This document shows positions 8,188-17,505 of a DNA stretch of 64,000 nt, piece after piece; the stretch's first letter is position 1, and every line of letters begins with the position of its first letter. Under the pieces are notes generated by a model. That model saw nothing but the letters and a program-made list of their open reading frames with translations, searched no databases and was not told the origin of the DNA. Both the position numbers and the translations under genes were made by a program. Where the stretch lies: the NCBI GenBank assembly GCA_046329535.1, contig JAXLUN010000005.1, forward strand, positions 1-64,000, given 5' to 3'. The DNA comes from Bog-950 sp046329535. GTDB lineage: Bacteria > Bacteroidota > Bacteroidia > Chitinophagales > LD1.

Positions 8188-9522
8188 ATGTATTACAACC
8201 GCAAAATCGCGCTTCATACACTGGGCTGTAAGCTTAACTTTTCCGAAACATCTGCCATTGGGCGTTCGTTGATAGAAAACGGCTACGAAAAAGTTGATTT
8301 CAGCGAGCCTGCTGACTATTATATCATCAATACATGTTCAGTAACTGAGAATGCGGATAAAGAAACCAAGCAAATTGTAAAAAGCGCTCTTAAAATTAAT
8401 CCTTTAGCTAAGATTGTAGTAATTGGCTGCTATGCACAGTTGAAACCTGAGGAGATAGCTGGCATAAGAGGTGTTAGTCTGGTTCTAGGGGCTAATGAGA
8501 AGTTCAAAATTCACGAATATCTGGAACGTCTTGAAGAGCAGGAAATACCTCTGGTAATAAGCGGAGATATAAATGAAGTTGACTTTTATACCGATGCTTA
8601 TTCGCATGGAGAGCGCACCCGCAGTTTTTTGAAAGTGCAGGATGGGTGCGATTATTTCTGTTCCTTTTGCACGATCCCTATGGCTCGCGGGAAAAGTCGC
8701 AGTACTTCAGTTGAGCAAACCATGCAAGCGGCTAAAAAGGTAGCGGCTCATGGGGTGAAGGAAATTGTTCTGACCGGAGTAAATATTGGCGATTTTGGCA
8801 AAACAGCTAACGGAAATGAACGAACAGACGAGAATTTTCTTCAGCTGATCCAGCGACTGGATGACTTGGAGGGGGTAGATCGCTTTAGAATATCCAGTAT
8901 TGAACCCAACTTATTGACGAATGAGATAATTGATTTTGTGGCGGGAAGTAAAAGGTTTATGCCTCACTTTCATGTCCCCTTACAAAGTGGTAGCGATAAG
9001 ATATTAAAACTTATGCGCAGAAAGTATGTAACTAAATTATACAGGTCGCGCATAGAGAAAATTAAGTCTGTAATGCCACATGCTTGTATAGGAGTGGATG
9101 TGATAGTCGGCTTCCCTGGGGAAAGTGAGGAGCAGTTTCTTGAAACATATAACTTCATTCATTCACTGGACGTATCGTATCTGCATGTGTTTACCTACAG
9201 CGAACGTGCCAATACCCGAGCTTTAAGTATTACCCCTGTGGTGCCTATCCCCGAGCGGAAGGAACGCAATAAGAAGTTGCGGATCTTATCGGAAAAAAAG
9301 AAGCGTGCCTTTTATGCTCAGCATGTAGGGACTGACCGTCCTGTATTGTTTGAAGCTGAAAACGATAATGGCATTCGTTACGGTTTTACCGATAATTATA
9401 TAAAAATCGGAATTCCGTATCAGGAGGAAGAATGGAACACAATTCAGACTGTTTCACTAAATGAGTTATCGTCTTTAGGGTATATTAAGGGAAATATTAC
9501 TTCCGAAATTACGATTGCTTAA
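8188..9522 (+). CDS. mtaB: tRNA (t6A37) C2-methylthiotransferase MtaB
   Basis: Radical-SAM methylthiotransferase that converts t6A to ms2t6A at position 37 of ANN-decoding tRNAs. The 444 residues show the UPF0004 domain with three cysteines (LGCKLN near 14, NTCSVT near 50, IGCYAQ near 83). The radical-SAM CDYFCSFC cluster lies near 155, and a C-terminal TRAM-like segment follows. HTLGCKLNFSE at the start is the MtaB hallmark and separates it from MiaB and RimO. It begins 7 nt after a -7 box and is followed by the Lgt-like gene 27 bp downstream. Confidence 0.95.
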   Translation: MYYNRKIALHTLGCKLNFSETSAIGRSLIENGYEKVDFSEPADYYIINTCSVTENADKETKQIVKSALKINPLAKIVVIGCYAQLKPEEIAGIRGVSLVLGANEKFKIHEYLERLEEQEIPLVISGDINEVDFYTDAYSHGERTRSFLKVQDGCDYFCSFCTIPMARGKSRSTSVEQTMQAAKKVAAHGVKEIVLTGVNIGDFGKTANGNERTDENFLQLIQRLDDLEGVDRFRISSIEPNLLTNEIIDFVAGSKRFMPHFHVPLQSGSDKILKLMRRKYVTKLYRSRIEKIKSVMPHACIGVDVIVGFPGESEEQFLETYNFIHSLDVSYLHVFTYSERANTRALSITPVVPIPERKERNKKLRILSEKKKRAFYAQHVGTDRPVLFEAENDNGIRYGFTDNYIKIGIPYQEEEWNTIQTVSLNELSSLGYIKGNITSEITIA

Positions 9523-9549
9523 TCGTATTGCTTTTATTCGCATTGTAAA

Positions 9550-10779
9550 ATGTATCCTGCCATGTTGCTTCGATGTTATCCTCGTGTAACTGATTTTATT
9601 TTTGAATTTTTTAATCATGCCCCTGCGGCCGACTACCGTTTTATACCCATTTACAGTTACGGTTTTTTTGTGGCCTGTGGTTTTTTTGCGGCTGCAACAT
9701 TGGCCGTTAATGAAATGCGAAGAAGGGAAACGCTGGGCCTTTTGAAAGGACAGTCAGCCCAGATTACTGTTGGCGAAGCCCCTTCAGTTGTTGAAGTGAT
9801 TTTCTACTCAGCAGTTGGGTTTGTCATGTTTTTTAAGTTAATCGGTTTGGTTGCCTATCAGCGAGAACTGAGTACGGGTATGATACAGTTGAAAGACTAT
9901 TTTCTTTCACTTACTCTGGGTAGTTGGCTGGCGGGTATTATAGGGGGAACTGGTATAGGATACTATTATTATAGTTTTAAAAACAAAGAAAGGCTACTTG
10001 CCCCTCAAAAGAAAACCATCACCATATTCCCATCTGATGGCATTGGCGACATGGTAGTTATAGCTGCCGTATTAGGGGTGCTGGGCTCCAACTTTTTCAA
10101 TTATCTCGAAAATCCTGATGATTACGTTAATTTTTGGGCAGATCCTATTGGCTCTATGTTTAGTGGTCTATCGGTTTATGGCGGGTTAATTTGTGCCGGT
10201 ATCGGATTTGGTGTTTATGCTTACATCAAAAAATTCAGTATAGCTCATTTTTTCGATTCGGTAGCTCCCGGCTTTATTCTGGCTAATGGTATTGGCCGAA
10301 TAGGCTGTCATGTAGCAGGTGATGGCGATTGGGGTTTGGCTAACCCTTATCCCAAACCCGATTGGTTTCCCCAGTTTTTGTGGAGCAACAGCTACGCACA
10401 TAATATAATAGATGCAGATCCAAATATTCGAATACCGGGTTGTATGGAGGAACATTGCCAGCAGCTAGCTCAAGCTGCTTACCCTACCCCATTATATGAG
10501 TTTATCATGTGCACCGCCATTTTTCTGATACTCTGGAGTTTGAGAAAGCGATTCACCTTCGCCCCTGGCTTAATATTCACAAGTTTCATGATTCTCATCG
10601 GTATTCAGCGTTTTGCCATAGAACAGTGGCGAGACATAAGTGGAAGAGACACTTACGGAATGTTAGGGTTTCAGTTCCGTCAAAGCGAGTTAATTTCAAT
10701 GATCATGATTTTTATTGGTATAATTGGTTCTGCCTATCTTTGGAACAAGTATAAAGCTCTTCAGTCTCCCTTAAAATAA
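9550..10779 (+). CDS. Divergent Lgt-family membrane protein
   Basis: Polytopic protein of 409 residues related to prolipoprotein diacylglyceryl transferase, which moves diacylglycerol from phosphatidylglycerol to the lipobox cysteine. The Lgt signature is present as NGIGRIGCHVAGDGDWG (near residue 250), and the C-terminal Arg/Glu pair appears in GIQRFAIEQWRD. However, the usual HGG histidine is Tyr (SVYGGL) and the Asn of the canonical GRxGN is Cys. It is about 140 residues longer than the canonical copy at 51154, with inserts near residues 60-75 and 275-300. It may be a specialised or non-Lgt acyltransferase; placed next to the P450 gene (8 bp). Confidence 0.75.
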   Translation: MYPAMLLRCYPRVTDFIFEFFNHAPAADYRFIPIYSYGFFVACGFFAAATLAVNEMRRRETLGLLKGQSAQITVGEAPSVVEVIFYSAVGFVMFFKLIGLVAYQRELSTGMIQLKDYFLSLTLGSWLAGIIGGTGIGYYYYSFKNKERLLAPQKKTITIFPSDGIGDMVVIAAVLGVLGSNFFNYLENPDDYVNFWADPIGSMFSGLSVYGGLICAGIGFGVYAYIKKFSIAHFFDSVAPGFILANGIGRIGCHVAGDGDWGLANPYPKPDWFPQFLWSNSYAHNIIDADPNIRIPGCMEEHCQQLAQAAYPTPLYEFIMCTAIFLILWSLRKRFTFAPGLIFTSFMILIGIQRFAIEQWRDISGRDTYGMLGFQFRQSELISMIMIFIGIIGSAYLWNKYKALQSPLK

Positions 10780-10787
10780 TCTCTATC

Positions 10788-12155
10788 ATGTCTGCCGCCA
10801 CCGCTAAGAAATCAGTTCCGCCTTTCCCGAAAGAAAAGCACTGGCTTTTCGGAAGTGCCTACGTACTCCGCGAGAATGCTCATGCAGTCATACCCGAGCT
10901 AATAAAAAAGTATGGCGAAATAATCAGCCTCACCCTTCCATTCAACAGACTGGTTATAGCCGCTAAGCCGGAGTACGCCAAATATGTTTTGGTAGATAAT
11001 AATAAGAACTATAGAAAGAGTTTAGCCTACGACATGTTGCGACTGTTGTTAGGTAATGGATTACTAACGAGTGAGGGTGAGTTCTGGAAAAAACAGAGGA
11101 GATTAATACAGCCCGCTTTTCATAAACAGAAGCTAGCCGAACTTACTGCGATGATGGTCAGAAGAGCTACTGCTGAAGCCGATAAGTATGAAAAGCTATC
11201 CGTTTCTGGAGAATACTTTGATATAGCTAATGATATGACCGGTTTAACACTGGATATTATTTCTGAAGCAATTTTTAGTAATGGTATTGGGGATAAGGCA
11301 GATTTAATAGCTGGTCAGATTACTCTGTTGAATCAGTATGCCACCGATAAGTTAAATCAGCCGATTCGCTTGCCTGCATTGTTTCCAACCCCGGCTAATG
11401 TTAAAGAACGGAAAGCAGTAAAGATATTGGATGAGGTTATTTACAGCATTATTGACCAGCGGAGAAAAGAGGGTGTATCCAAAAATGACCTTTTATCTAT
11501 GTTGCTGGATGCCCGCGATGCAGAATCAGGAGAAGCCATGGATAATGCTCAGTTGCGTGATGAAGTAATGACCATCTTTATTGCCGGCAATGAAACGACC
11601 GCCAACGCTATGGCCTGGACATTATATCTGCTTTCGCAGAATCCCGAGGCAGAAGAAAAAATGATTAGGGAGATAGATTCTAAATTAAATAGCGGTGTAG
11701 AACTTACCTTCGAAAACGTGATGCAGTTTCATTATGTAAGAATGGTTATTGATGAAAGTATGCGATTATTTCCTCCTGCTTGGGTGGTAGGCAGAAGAAA
11801 CAATACGGATGATGAAATTGATGGTTACCGGATCATTAAAGGTACCAACGTGCTTATTCCTATTATGTATTTTCATCGCTGTGAAAAGTATTGGGATGAA
11901 CCACTCAAGTTTAAGCCAGAGAGATTTGCTCCCGACAAAAAAGTCAACATTGACCGATATGTTTATTTCCCTTTTGGTGGAGGGCCGCGCCTGTGTATCG
12001 GAAATAACTTTGCCATTCTGGAAATGCAGATTATTCTCATACAGCTTTATCGCAGATACAAATTCAGATTGCAACCCAGTTTTGAGGTAGTTCCAGAGCC
12101 ACTTATCACTTTAAGGCCTAAATACGGTATGCGAATGCGTGTGGAGAAAAAATAA
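10788..12155 (+). CDS. Cytochrome P450
   Basis: Soluble class bacterial P450, 455 residues. It shows the I-helix oxygen-activation motif AGNETTANA (near 265), the ExxR motif in DESMRLFPP (near 320), and the heme-ligand loop FPFGGGPRLCIGNNFA with the axial Cys near 403. It starts 8 bp after the Lgt-like gene, suggesting co-transcription. No ferredoxin, ferredoxin reductase or fused reductase domain is nearby, so electron partners are encoded elsewhere. The sequence resembles the CYP102/CYP4-like fatty-acid hydroxylase side of the family, but the substrate is unknown. Confidence 0.93.
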   Translation: MSAATAKKSVPPFPKEKHWLFGSAYVLRENAHAVIPELIKKYGEIISLTLPFNRLVIAAKPEYAKYVLVDNNKNYRKSLAYDMLRLLLGNGLLTSEGEFWKKQRRLIQPAFHKQKLAELTAMMVRRATAEADKYEKLSVSGEYFDIANDMTGLTLDIISEAIFSNGIGDKADLIAGQITLLNQYATDKLNQPIRLPALFPTPANVKERKAVKILDEVIYSIIDQRRKEGVSKNDLLSMLLDARDAESGEAMDNAQLRDEVMTIFIAGNETTANAMAWTLYLLSQNPEAEEKMIREIDSKLNSGVELTFENVMQFHYVRMVIDESMRLFPPAWVVGRRNNTDDEIDGYRIIKGTNVLIPIMYFHRCEKYWDEPLKFKPERFAPDKKVNIDRYVYFPFGGGPRLCIGNNFAILEMQIILIQLYRRYKFRLQPSFEVVPEPLITLRPKYGMRMRVEKK

Positions 12156-12167
12156 TTTTAATACTTC

Positions 12168-12197
12168 TTTGGTAATTCGAAACCTTTCCTAAATTTG
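12168..12197 (+). promoter_or_regulatory. Promoter of the PorP/SprF gene
   Basis: TTTG (12168-12171), 18-nt spacer, then a perfect TAAATTTG (12190-12197). The gene's ATG is 30 nt downstream. Confidence 0.6.
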
Positions 12198-12227
12198 AAA
12201 CAGATTCACTAACTAATCCCAGACACT

Positions 12228-13307
12228 ATGCGTCTTTTTACAAATTCTGCTAAAACAATTTTATTAGCCGCTACATTATTGACGGCATTCAGATTAGGTG
12301 CGCAGGACCTCCATTTTTCACAGTACTATACGCATGCTTCTTTGCTAAATCCATCGTTGGTGGGGAACTATGACGGAAGCTATCGTATTGCCGCAATATA
12401 CCGTGATCAGTGGTCTAGTGCATTAGGAAAATCAGCTTTCCGTACAGTTGGTGCCGATGTTGATTTTTGTATGCTAGAAGGCTATCTTCGCTCAGATAAG
12501 TTAGCTATAGGAGTTGGCTTTTTCAATGACCGTTCAGGAGCGGCTGGTCTCTCTATTTTGAATGCCAGCCTTTCAGTAGCTTATCATAAAGGTTTTGGTA
12601 AATATAATGAACATCGTTTATCTATAGGTTTACAGGGTGCTTTCATTCAGAAACGTGTGGAAGATCCATTGTTTGGCGACCAATTCCTTGGTCATAATGC
12701 AACACCGGCTAATGCGTCTAATGAAAATTTCAGCCGTGGATTTATTCAAGGAGACTTTAATGCTGGTTTATATTGGAGATCTAACTTTAAAGACAAAGTT
12801 AAGTTGGGAATTGGCTTTGGTGCTTACCACTTAATTACCCCTAAACAATCAACAGTAACATCACAAACAACTCTTGAAAAAGATAAAAGCAGTGTCCTAC
12901 CTCGTAAGTTTAATGCTGATGTAAATCTAGAAGCATTCTTTGGGAAGAAGAAGAAAGTATCAATATCTCCTGAAATTTTGATTATGTATCAGGAGCCTTT
13001 TATGGAAATTCTTCCGGGCTTATCCGCGACTTATTATTTTAACACTGGATTTAGAAATAACAACAGCATCAGTGCTGGTATTCGTTACAGATATGCTGGT
13101 GTTAGTTCTGGAACATCTGATGCTATCATACCTATGATAAATGCAGAGTTCAGAAATGTAAGACTCGGATTTGCTTATGATGTAAATGTTTCTTCACTGA
13201 AGGCATCTACCACTAATCGCGGAGCGTTTGAAATTTCACTCGCCTACGTAGGGGAAACTATCAAGTCATTCAAAGCCAACAAATCTTTGCCTAGTCGCAG
13301 ATTTTAA
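12228..13307 (+). CDS. PorP/SprF-family type IX secretion outer-membrane protein
   Basis: Outer-membrane beta-barrel of 359 residues. The signal peptide is cut after RLGAQ (near residue 26), and the family hallmark DLHFSQYYTHASLLNPSLVG follows. Alternating hydrophobic beta-strands run to the C-terminus. PorP/SprF proteins help T9SS translocate or anchor particular large cargo, and are often encoded beside an OmpA-fused propeller protein, as here. A clear -33/-7 promoter precedes it. A terminator separates it from the next gene, so the pair may be partly uncoupled. Confidence 0.92.
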   Translation: MRLFTNSAKTILLAATLLTAFRLGAQDLHFSQYYTHASLLNPSLVGNYDGSYRIAAIYRDQWSSALGKSAFRTVGADVDFCMLEGYLRSDKLAIGVGFFNDRSGAAGLSILNASLSVAYHKGFGKYNEHRLSIGLQGAFIQKRVEDPLFGDQFLGHNATPANASNENFSRGFIQGDFNAGLYWRSNFKDKVKLGIGFGAYHLITPKQSTVTSQTTLEKDKSSVLPRKFNADVNLEAFFGKKKKVSISPEILIMYQEPFMEILPGLSATYYFNTGFRNNNSISAGIRYRYAGVSSGTSDAIIPMINAEFRNVRLGFAYDVNVSSLKASTTNRGAFEISLAYVGETIKSFKANKSLPSRRF

Positions 13308-13343
13308 TTGGTTCTATTAAATAAATCTTTTTTTAATACAATT

Positions 13344-13373
13344 AAAACCTGCATACACAGTGCGGGTTTTTTT
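13344..13373 (+). terminator. Terminator after the PorP/SprF gene
   Basis: Ten-base stem AAAACCTGCA (13344-13353) against TGCGGGTTTT (13361-13370) with one G:U pair and a 7-nt loop, running into seven T. May attenuate rather than stop transcription into the next gene, which has no obvious promoter of its own. Confidence 0.7.
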
Positions 13374-13403
13374 GAATAAAATCGAAACTTAAACCCTTTA
13401 AGA

Positions 13404-15770
13404 ATGAAGAAGATACTAGCCATCACATTACTCACACTGGTATTAGGTACATCTGTTACATGGGCACAGAAGAACCGGGTAAAATCTAAGAATTTTAATA
13501 CCGAGTTGAAGATTGGCGATAAGTTCTATGCAGAATCTTATTTCTACACCGCAGCAGAATACTACAAAGATGTAGTGCGTCAGGATTCAGCTAATCGATA
13601 TGCTCATTTTTGGTTGGCGATGTCTTTACTGCAAGCCAGAGACTACGAAAATGCCGAAGTTTTTTTCAGAAAGTTCTATGAAATTAAAAGAGGGGAGAAG
13701 GTTAAACAGAAAAGGTGGGATTTAGAAGACAAAGTTCTGTTCAGTCAGGGGGGGTACTACTATGGTCAGGTGTTGCATCGTAATGGTAAGTATGACGAGG
13801 CTATTGAACAGTTGAACAAGTTTTCTAATCGCTATGAACCTAAAAACGAAACCGACAATCTGAAAAAGTTAGCTGCCCTTGAATTAGCAGGTTGCGAGTT
13901 TGCTAAATCAGCGAAAAAAGCAAAGGTTAAAATTACCAATGCAGGACCTAATGTCAACAAATCATATACAGAAGCATCACCTTTTGGAGTTGGAGAAAAT
14001 ACACTTTACTATTCTTCTCTAAAGATTGATGCTCTTTCCACTGGAGATACTTTGGTGTTTTTTAAGGGAAACAAATCGAAGAGAGCCTATCAATTAATGT
14101 TTAGTGAGAAAGGGGGAAATGAGTGGGGCAGAGGCCATGCTGTAGAGAACAAAGATATTAACGAAGATGGTTACATTGTTGGTAACGGATCGTTTAACCG
14201 CAATATGACACGGTTCTATTTTACCAAATGTTTGGAGGTTGATGATGACCGCCCATTGTGTAATTTGTTTGTTGCTGATTACAAGGAAGGTAAATTCTCG
14301 AATGTTCAGCGTATACCTGAGCCCATTAATGAGAAGGAGAAGTATACTTCCACCCAACCGACAGTCCGAACTTCGGACGATGGAATGGACATTATTTATT
14401 TCTCTACCGACCGCCCAGGAGGAGCAGGAGGTTTGGATATCTGGTACTTTCTAAGAGCGCAGAGTGGTGACTTTAAAGGCCCTAAAGTTTTAAAAGGACC
14501 TGTAAATACTGCCGGTGATGAGGTAACTCCATTTTTCGATGATAGCACTAAGACTCTTTATTTTAGTTCAAACGGTCACCCTGGCTTTGGTGGTTTTGAT
14601 GTGTTCAAAAGTGTCGAAAGTGCCGATTTAGCTTGGGGTGAAGTGAGTAACGTAGGTTTGCCAATCAATACCGGTGCAGATGACCTATACTATTCCAGAA
14701 GTACAGACCAGACTAATGGCTTCTTTACTTCGAACCGAGAAGGAAGTGTGCCTTTGAATGGTATTAAAACAGCTTCTGATGATATCTTTTATTGGACTAA
14801 CTTTAAGTATGGGGTGCAGGGTATGCTGTTTAAAGATGGTGAGGATGGAGGAACTACTCTGAAAGGCGCTACCTTTAAGTTGTACCGCAAGTTAGAAGAC
14901 GGAACTAAGGTATTAGTAGGAATTGATTCATCCGGTTCTAAAGGGGGCGCTTTGAATGGTAGTAAGGGCGATGGATACTATTTCTTTAAACTGGCTCCGG
15001 AGACTGACTATGTAGTAGAAGCAGAGCGAGAAGGATATCAGTTGAAAGCAGAAAGTATTACAACTAAGGGATTAGATGATGAAGATACTTTGCAGAATAA
15101 CTTGAGTGCTCGTAAGGCGGTATATGTGGTAAAAGGGTTAATTACAGAGGAAGGCAAACAGGAAGGGCTTAAAGATGCCAGTGTAGAACTGATTGAAGTT
15201 TATCCGAATGGTATGGAGAAAACAGTCTATTACATGAAAAGTGACCCGTTCTATTACTTTGATGTAGACATGAACAAAAATTATAAAATTGTTCTACGTA
15301 AGGAGGGTTACTTCTCTAAAACTACAGAATTGAATACGTCAGGGCTTGGAACTATTGATACCATCCGTAAAGACTTATCAATAGCCAAATTGGAGCTGAA
15401 CAAAACTTACACATTACAAAATGTCTTGTATGAATTTGGTAAAGCTACACTTACTGAGAACTCAAAACTTGTATTGAATAACTTGTATCAGATTTTGATA
15501 GAAAATCCATCATTTATCATAGAGTTGAGTGCACATACCGATGCAATTGGTTCTGATGCTGCTAACTTGAAGTTATCTCAGGCACGTGCAGAAAGTTGTG
15601 TTACTTATCTGGTAAGCAAGGGTATTGCAAAGGATCGTATGAAGCCAGTAGGTTATGGCGAAAGTAAACCGAAAGTGCCTAACATGACTGAGGATGGTAA
15701 AGACGATCCGGCTGGAAGAGCAATCAACCGTAGAACTGAGTTTCAAATTGTGGGTTTAAAGAAGGATTAA
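13404..15770 (+). CDS. PorE-like TPR / beta-propeller / OmpA protein
   Basis: Exported protein of 788 residues; signal peptide ends near SVTWAQ (residue 21). Order of domains: TPR-like helices (about 30-170); PD40/WD40-like propeller blades (about 190-450), with YFSTDRPGGAGGLDIW and YFSSNGHPGFGGFDVF; two carboxypeptidase-regulatory-like beta domains (about 470-660); and a C-terminal OmpA peptidoglycan-binding domain with LSAHTDAIG and LSQARA. This is the architecture of P. gingivalis PorE, which ties the T9SS to peptidoglycan. Paired with the PorP/SprF gene upstream. It could be one of several paralogues serving a subset of cargo. Confidence 0.85.
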   Translation: MKKILAITLLTLVLGTSVTWAQKNRVKSKNFNTELKIGDKFYAESYFYTAAEYYKDVVRQDSANRYAHFWLAMSLLQARDYENAEVFFRKFYEIKRGEKVKQKRWDLEDKVLFSQGGYYYGQVLHRNGKYDEAIEQLNKFSNRYEPKNETDNLKKLAALELAGCEFAKSAKKAKVKITNAGPNVNKSYTEASPFGVGENTLYYSSLKIDALSTGDTLVFFKGNKSKRAYQLMFSEKGGNEWGRGHAVENKDINEDGYIVGNGSFNRNMTRFYFTKCLEVDDDRPLCNLFVADYKEGKFSNVQRIPEPINEKEKYTSTQPTVRTSDDGMDIIYFSTDRPGGAGGLDIWYFLRAQSGDFKGPKVLKGPVNTAGDEVTPFFDDSTKTLYFSSNGHPGFGGFDVFKSVESADLAWGEVSNVGLPINTGADDLYYSRSTDQTNGFFTSNREGSVPLNGIKTASDDIFYWTNFKYGVQGMLFKDGEDGGTTLKGATFKLYRKLEDGTKVLVGIDSSGSKGGALNGSKGDGYYFFKLAPETDYVVEAEREGYQLKAESITTKGLDDEDTLQNNLSARKAVYVVKGLITEEGKQEGLKDASVELIEVYPNGMEKTVYYMKSDPFYYFDVDMNKNYKIVLRKEGYFSKTTELNTSGLGTIDTIRKDLSIAKLELNKTYTLQNVLYEFGKATLTENSKLVLNNLYQILIENPSFIIELSAHTDAIGSDAANLKLSQARAESCVTYLVSKGIAKDRMKPVGYGESKPKVPNMTEDGKDDPAGRAINRRTEFQIVGLKKD

Positions 15771-15783
15771 GATTCTCAGATAG

Positions 15784-15822
15784 TTAAACAAAAAGGCGGG
15801 AGTTTCCCGCCTTTTTGTTTAA
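15784..15822 (+). terminator. Strong bidirectional terminator
   Basis: Perfect 18-bp inverted repeat (15784-15801 against 15805-15822) with a 3-nt GTT loop, GGCGGGA core and A/T flanks on both sides, located 13 nt after the PorE-like gene. Confidence 0.9.
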
Positions 15823-16110
15823 TTGCTTATCATGTATACCATCCTTCTTTAATGAAGGATTATCCGGGAGCATACAAACTAGATTGTCAAGTTTCAGTTA
15901 TCATACTAATAAATAGCCAACTTTATTGATATCATCTGGCAGATTCAATTAGTCCCAAAGAAATAGTATTCTATCTCATTTTTTTGAACAATGATTGAGA
16001 ATGAACTTTTTTACTAGTATCGTATTGTAGCGTTGCAGTATACTCTCAAAACAACCTTTAAGCTTATCTGGTAGAAAAAATGAGAGTATAAAAATGATGC
16101 GGATGAGATA
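15823..16110. other. Non-coding gap between porE-like gene and purB
   Basis: No credible gene on either strand. It holds a small hairpin (ATCCTTC at 15841-15847 with GAAGGAT at 15854-15860). It also holds a perfect 10-bp inverted repeat TATACTCTCA (16039-16048) / TGAGAGTATA (16081-16090) separated by 32 nt. The latter lies just past the purB stop and could form a weak terminator or be the remains of a small repeat element. Confidence 0.5.
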
Positions 16111-17460
16111 CTAAAACTTAATCCCGGTATAATTCTGCGGAGTAATTTTTCTCAATTCAGTTCTTATTTCTTCATTTACATCTAGATTTGTAAGGAACTC
16201 ATGAATAGATTCTTTGGTGATATGGCTCGAGCCACGAGTCAATTCTTTTAGTTTTTCATAAGGTTTAGGATACCCTTCTCTGCGCAATATGGTTTGTATC
16301 GCTTCTGCTACTACAGCCCAGTTATTTTCTAAATCTTTATCCAGCATATCGGTATTCAATAAAAGTTTAGATAACCCCTTCTCGATAGAGCCAATGGAAA
16401 TCATGGTATGTGCCACTGGAACACCAATGTTTCGTAGTACGGTGCTGTCTGTTAAATCACGTTGTAGGCGACTGACTGGTAACTTAGCTGCCAAATGTTC
16501 AAAAAGGGCATTGGCCAAACCCAGATTGCCTTCGGCATTTTCAAAGTCAATGGGGTTTACCTTATGTGGCATGGCTGAAGAGCCTACTTCATTCTTATTT
16601 ACCTTCTGTTTAAAATACTCCATAGAGACATAAGTCCATATATCTCTACATAGATCAATCAATATGGTATTAATGCGCTTATAAGCATCGAAATGTGCTG
16701 CCAGATTATCGTAGTGTTCAATTTGCGTGGTGTAGGTGCTGCGTTTCAGGCGAAAACTGCGACCCACTAAATCATTGGCAAATTCTATCCAATCAATATG
16801 CGGATAAGCAACATAATGGGCGTTGAAGTTACCTGTAGCTCCGCCAAACTTGGCACTATAATCTATCTGTTTAAAAAGTTGCAGTTGCACATTTAGTCTT
16901 TCAACAAATACCTGAAACTCTTTTCCTAGTAAGGTGGGTGATGCAGGCTGTCCATGTGTGCGTGCCAACATGGGAATGTCTTTCCATTCATCAGCTAACG
17001 CTTCCAGGCGAGCCGTGAGATGTTCAATGGCGGGTATATATACCTGTAGATTGGCATCTTTAAAAGAAAGCGGAATAGAAGTATTATTGATATCCTGAGA
17101 AGTAAGCCCGAAATGGATGAACTCTTTCCACTGTTCTAAGCCCAATACATCAAACTTTTCTTTCAAAAAGTATTCCACAGCCTTAACATCGTGGTTCGTC
17201 ACCTTCTCTGTATTTTTTATCTGCTGCGCATCGGTTTCAGTAAACTGGTTTAGAATATCGCGTAGTTTGATGAAACTGCTCACTGGAAAATTGGCCAGTT
17301 GCGGCAAAGGAATTTCACAAAGGGCAATGAAATATTCTATTTCTACGTGCACCCGGTATTTAATCAGGGCGTATTCAGAAAAGTAATCGGCTAGTTCCTC
17401 GGTTTTGTTGTGGTATCTGCCGTCAATAGGGGATATGGCAGTGAGAGAGTTGAGTTCCAT
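16111..17460 (-). CDS. purB: Adenylosuccinate lyase
   Basis: Cytosolic purine-pathway lyase acting twice: SAICAR to AICAR, and adenylosuccinate to AMP. The 449 residues start with the conserved LTAISPIDGRYHNKTEEL and contain TSQDINNTS, ARTHGQPASPT and the fumarase/aspartase signature GSSAMPHKVNPIDFENAEGN, whose flexible loop carries the catalytic Ser. Length fits the E. coli-type family. Followed on the minus strand by no gene before the porE-like terminator; def, ruvX and the DUF1573 gene lie upstream in the same direction with short gaps. Confidence 0.97.
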   Translation of the reverse strand: MELNSLTAISPIDGRYHNKTEELADYFSEYALIKYRVHVEIEYFIALCEIPLPQLANFPVSSFIKLRDILNQFTETDAQQIKNTEKVTNHDVKAVEYFLKEKFDVLGLEQWKEFIHFGLTSQDINNTSIPLSFKDANLQVYIPAIEHLTARLEALADEWKDIPMLARTHGQPASPTLLGKEFQVFVERLNVQLQLFKQIDYSAKFGGATGNFNAHYVAYPHIDWIEFANDLVGRSFRLKRSTYTTQIEHYDNLAAHFDAYKRINTILIDLCRDIWTYVSMEYFKQKVNKNEVGSSAMPHKVNPIDFENAEGNLGLANALFEHLAAKLPVSRLQRDLTDSTVLRNIGVPVAHTMISIGSIEKGLSKLLLNTDMLDKDLENNWAVVAEAIQTILRREGYPKPYEKLKELTRGSSHITKESIHEFLTNLDVNEEIRTELRKITPQNYTGIKF

Positions 17461-17505
17461 GGGGTAAAGATAAAATAAGATTACACCTCAGTGATAGGTA
17501 AATTT

